Source: Hyalella azteca (Eukaryota; Arthropoda; Malacostraca; Amphipoda; Hyalellidae). Taken from it: 64,000 nucleotides of DNA. A model generated the notes under the pieces. That model was not told where the DNA came from, did no database searches, and saw only the letters and a program-made list of their open reading frames with translations. Positions within the stretch are counted from its first letter, which is position 1. Every line of letters begins with the position of its first letter. The stretch is from positions 1 through 64,000 of the forward strand of contig NW_025932889.1 in assembly GCF_000764305.2 (NCBI RefSeq), read 5' to 3'. This document shows, piece by piece, positions 60,214 to 64,000 of this stretch. The position numbers and the translations under genes are program-made.

Positions 60214-60290
60214 CAGGAGCGCGGGAATTTATATTGTCATTTTAGCAATCTGCGCCGTAATATGCCGGTAAAAAAATTGCCATGCTCGTA
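60202..60290 (+). repeat. Dispersed repeat shared with 2683-2790
   Basis: CAGGAAGATG, GCGGGAATTT, GTCATTTTA, CTGCGC and GCCGGTAAAAAAAT in the same order as at 2683-2790. It starts at the end of the decayed ORF. Confidence 0.5.
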
Positions 60291-60294
60291 AAGT

Positions 60295-63200
60295 TGTTTA
60301 AAGATGAATGCCTGGCAGCGCCATCACACACAATTTGACACAAACATATATCTGCATGACTTACACCTCCTGACGTACTGAGCTTTATAGGCTTAAAAGG
60401 AGGTTCAATAATTTTATACTAATTAAGTTTCTTCGTTTAATATTGAAGGAACTGAACAGTTGCAATTATTGATTATATCTGAAAAACACGAAAAATGAAT
60501 ACAACATACAACTTTGGCAAGGTTATGACAAATATCACAGAATCTCAAAAATACACAAGAAAATACACAAAAACTTATGAACTAGGAACACTGAACAGGT
60601 AAAGCGACCCTGGTCGCGGACAGAGTAAAAGTGGCCGGCGGAGATACGTGTCCGTAAAATGTTTATTCTAGCAAGTGTCGCCATATGGGCATTTCGCACT
60701 ACATAATCTCTAAATTAATGAGCTGCGGCTACACCCACCATTACTGGTTGATGGTTGGCTGGGTTATCCGCAACGTTACTTTGACGTCTAGACTGTTGAT
60801 TTTAACTGGTAATTATGATATTGTACTCTATAGGGAATTGCCTTCGTTTTGCCATCATATAAAAATTACTCAATTTATATAATTCATTTCATTGATAAAA
60901 CAGGGTGCTGAATTCATGGTCGTGACTTAAAATTCTTTGATGCGAGTCTAATTTTTTAGTTTTGGGCGCGATTTTTGGGATGGGATCAAAAAAATTTACG
61001 AACGAAGAGGTAAAATTATTTCTATGTTGGTGGAAATGATTCGCCTCCGACCCATAGCTACTGTTTGAAAGTCTGAGTAACATAAAAAATGGATTTTTCT
61101 TCAACCAATTTATTCCGAAATCACGACGTTCCAACATAACTGCATGTGACTTGCCTCACAAGTTTACGCATACATGCACATTTGCTGCTCATTTACGATA
61201 GTAGTTTATTTCAGTAGAATATTGTATATGATGATATTTTGTCTATGATAATGTTGAAATTCGGCAAAAAGCATATATACGCAGCAACTGAAAATTTGCC
61301 AATGAAACTTGCACGTAGTTGTGGGGTTGAACACACAAATTAGCATGAGCTAATCCAAGCATCAGCGTTAAAATTGCAAAACTCATCACGTAAAATGAAT
61401 AAAACGCTCATTTGAGGATTTTATATCGAGAATCCCAGTGAACAATCTGCGTTCCTTCATAAAATTACAGACAACATAATTGCACATTAATTACCTAACA
61501 AGTTTGCTCATTGGTTAAAAACATTCATCGTTCAGGTATTGCATTCGAACTCATATTTGTGTAATTTTGTCCGTATTTTGTATATTGTAAGTTAACTATC
61601 CAGCCAATAGCTTAAGTAACCACGAATCTGCCACAGACATTAGCATGTAGTTGTGCCAGCCGTGATCTATGTGCTGGTTTTCCGTGATACATTGTTATAA
61701 ATTTCAGTACATTTACGATATGCTACCGACCAAAATTATATAAAATAAATATATTCATAGAAATCTTTAAAAAAAGTAAGCTATGAGCGGTGGATATTAA
61801 GCATATATATAAAAACTTGCGAAATGAGGTTGCAGTTGTTTTGTTTTCTTGAATTGTTTCTGTGCAACTTTTACATTGAATTTTTGGCCTTGATAATAGA
61901 ATTCATGTTAAAATGGTTTCACTGGTGAACATAAAATTATGAAAGAAAATATATGATCATTTTATTTGTAGAAGAAGGACAATTGTGAGCTTCAGCAGCA
62001 GAGATGGAATTTAAATTGCTAAGTGAATATTTTTGACTGGATAGTTGGGGAGACTCTAACCAATATGATTTCCAAATACGCTGTAGAGGAAGACTTCGGA
62101 AATTCTGAGTCAATCAATCTCGGTCGCGAACTTCTGAGTTATCAATTATAGAAATATATACATTTATATAAATTTTTACAGAAAACCCAAAAGAGAGATA
62201 TTTTTCTCATATCTTCACATGCGATCAAACTGCGAATGCAACCAAACTTTGCCTGCTGAGCTCAAAGGCGTCTCTACTCGTGTCGGCAACTCTGTTAGAA
62301 TGACAACTCGCTCACTTATGTAAAAATACGGCAATTGCCAATTTATTACACAAAGTCATTATGAGTTATGATATATGAAATTATTCATACTGGAGTCGTT
62401 CTTAGGGGTTATGATGCTGAATCCAGCCGAGGGCCACGATGTTGAACCCACTGCGGTAAATAATGATTTAGTTAGGGATGGAATCGTTTTCTAATATGTC
62501 AATGAAAATTGCCGTGTTCAGTAGTTCTGGGCTGGGTTCCACGATATCGCACGTAGAGGTGGAGAAAAAGTTAGTAAATGAGCTCCATGAGGTGATGGTG
62601 CTTGTAAGTTCCATTAATTAGTGTAAATTCTAGCGGTCCTGACTCAGAGAGTAAGGATATGCTGTTATACATCGACTAAATATGAAATTTATAACGAACG
62701 GATTGCAATATGACTCTACTTGCGTGAACATTTCTTAGTGCCCAGCTTCTGAAAATCGAACTCGCACCAGCACCAAAGGATCACAAATCCCGGCCAAGAA
62801 TTCATCGTAGCTCTGATGTCAACAAAACGAATTTCTTGTAGGGAATAGTTTTATAATAAAAAACGTTAATAAACAGTGTGGACGTCTGTAGCAGGTTGAG
62901 AGCTGTTATACTTCAGAGCTGTTCACTGGATCGACACTTCTCCGAACTCGCCTGCATATCTGTCCCAATCATAATTCTGGAAGCGATTCCTCGATTGCGT
63001 CATTTATTTATCAATGCATTCCATTGATCCCGCATTTATCAAGAGGAATGACTTTACAAATATCTGAACCGTCGCTGAAACATGCGCCTCAGAAAGTAAT
63101 ATTAGTTTTGTGCGTCGTCATTATATTCGCATTTGATCAAAATTTCCATGGATTGATTTCCTCTCCGTTTCTTATCGTAAATAATTATTTTGACAACAAA

Positions 63201-64000
63201 ACTGCTTCTGAATTGTCTCGCAAGGTTACGTATATATATGCGCGATATCTGCCGCTATATAATACATTACATTGGATGTAAAATTTCAGGAGAAATTTGT
63301 TTTCTTTCGTATATATTTTAAGGGGCCAGTTGACCACTGAAATGAATACCCAGAAACTGCACAAATATGCCACTGATAACTTACACGTAGTTACGGTATC
63401 GGGCCACAAGCTATTACAAGCTCTCTCGTTAACTTTCCGCAGCTCACCGTGTAAAATGAACAAAACACACATTTGATTATTTTATCTTAAGAACTCTGAT
63501 GATCAACGGCGTTTGTTGTCAAAATTACAGCATTTTTTCGTATTAGATTTTTTACTATTAGTTTCGTTTCATGTTGAGTTCAAAGGACGATCGCGATGTT
63601 ACAGGTTTTGATTTGGGGTGAAAATTTCCACATAAACCCTAAACTAGTAAAGCCCTGATTCTCTTAATTGAAACATTTACCATTGTCATTATTGAGCCAA
63701 TTTCGAAATTGGGAAATTAAAATAGTTATGGCTTCTTTAATTTTTTTGCATAGCTCCTCCTTACCATTTGTGTACGATCGTTCTTCAGACTTCGGACAAT
63801 TTTACAGCCGGTCTTGCAGCCAGACTTGCGGCCGGTCTCCAAAATTATACATAGGCACTGCCTATAAGAATGATCTCCTAAACTAATGAACGTAGCTTAC
63901 TGAAACTTTACGCGTGTTTTTTTTATTACTCAACGGTAATGTCTAGCCCGTGTGACTTTTTTCGATTTCGCCCTCTTTCTCGGCTTGTACAGTCATGCGT
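60295..64000. other. Noncoding stretch to the window end
   Basis: AT-rich; short frames on both strands lack recognisable domains, and I see no exon, RNA gene, tandem array or element ends. Confidence 0.3.

Overview
The window is nuclear DNA of an animal. It is intron-rich and AT-rich, full of minisatellites and small transposable elements, with very few coding exons. The gene content suggests an arthropod, possibly a crustacean such as an amphipod: I-type non-LTR retrotransposon RNase H, condensin subunit NCAPH, a cluster of GPI-anchored Ly6/three-finger proteins, and a Tc1/mariner-like MITE. That placement is inference; no marker gene fixes the species. It is draft assembly: a 620-base N gap (41325-41944), a single N at a repeat junction (27394), and a perfect head-to-head Tn5/Nextera adapter junction (14131-14168) left in the contig.

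Layout. 1-1007: C-terminal RNase H part of a non-LTR retrotransposon polyprotein, cut by the window edge. 2.1-6.3 kb: two nested elements with terminal inverted repeats and TA target duplications (2552-6327 and, inside it, 2901-4269), plus a dispersed repeat in two copies. 10.5-13.5 kb: five clear exons and a likely sixth of NCAPH (kleisin subunit of condensin I), covering only about the N-terminal 270 residues. The gene then stops in an 18-bp minisatellite that runs into the adapter junction, so the continuation is probably misassembled. 14.2-26 kb: mostly featureless, with tandem repeats, a MITE and a possible Ly6-like exon fragment.

26.4-53.6 kb is the main content: four tandem, same-strand genes (called A-D here) for small secreted, GPI-anchored ten-cysteine Ly6/uPAR-type proteins. 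B, C and D are complete three-exon genes of 106, 125 and 135 residues with the same intron phases (0, then 1). A has exons 1 and 3, but its middle exon is not visible and a one-base N lies in that interval. The last exon (CCDTDGCN motif plus GPI signal) is almost identical in B, C and D at nucleotide level, while the exons for the fingers have diverged and the loop before the last cysteines ranges from 8 to 26 residues. D has lost the ancestral stop codon through a 5-bp deletion. Minisatellites have grown out of gene boundaries: A's stop codon and two splice donors of C are duplicated or amplified. A nine-base motif lies upstream of all four genes.

53.6-64 kb: noncoding DNA with duplicated segments, a tRNA-derived SINE and a decayed ORF with in-frame stops. 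How the four Ly6 proteins act together cannot be read from sequence; shared architecture and linkage suggest a diversifying cell-surface family.
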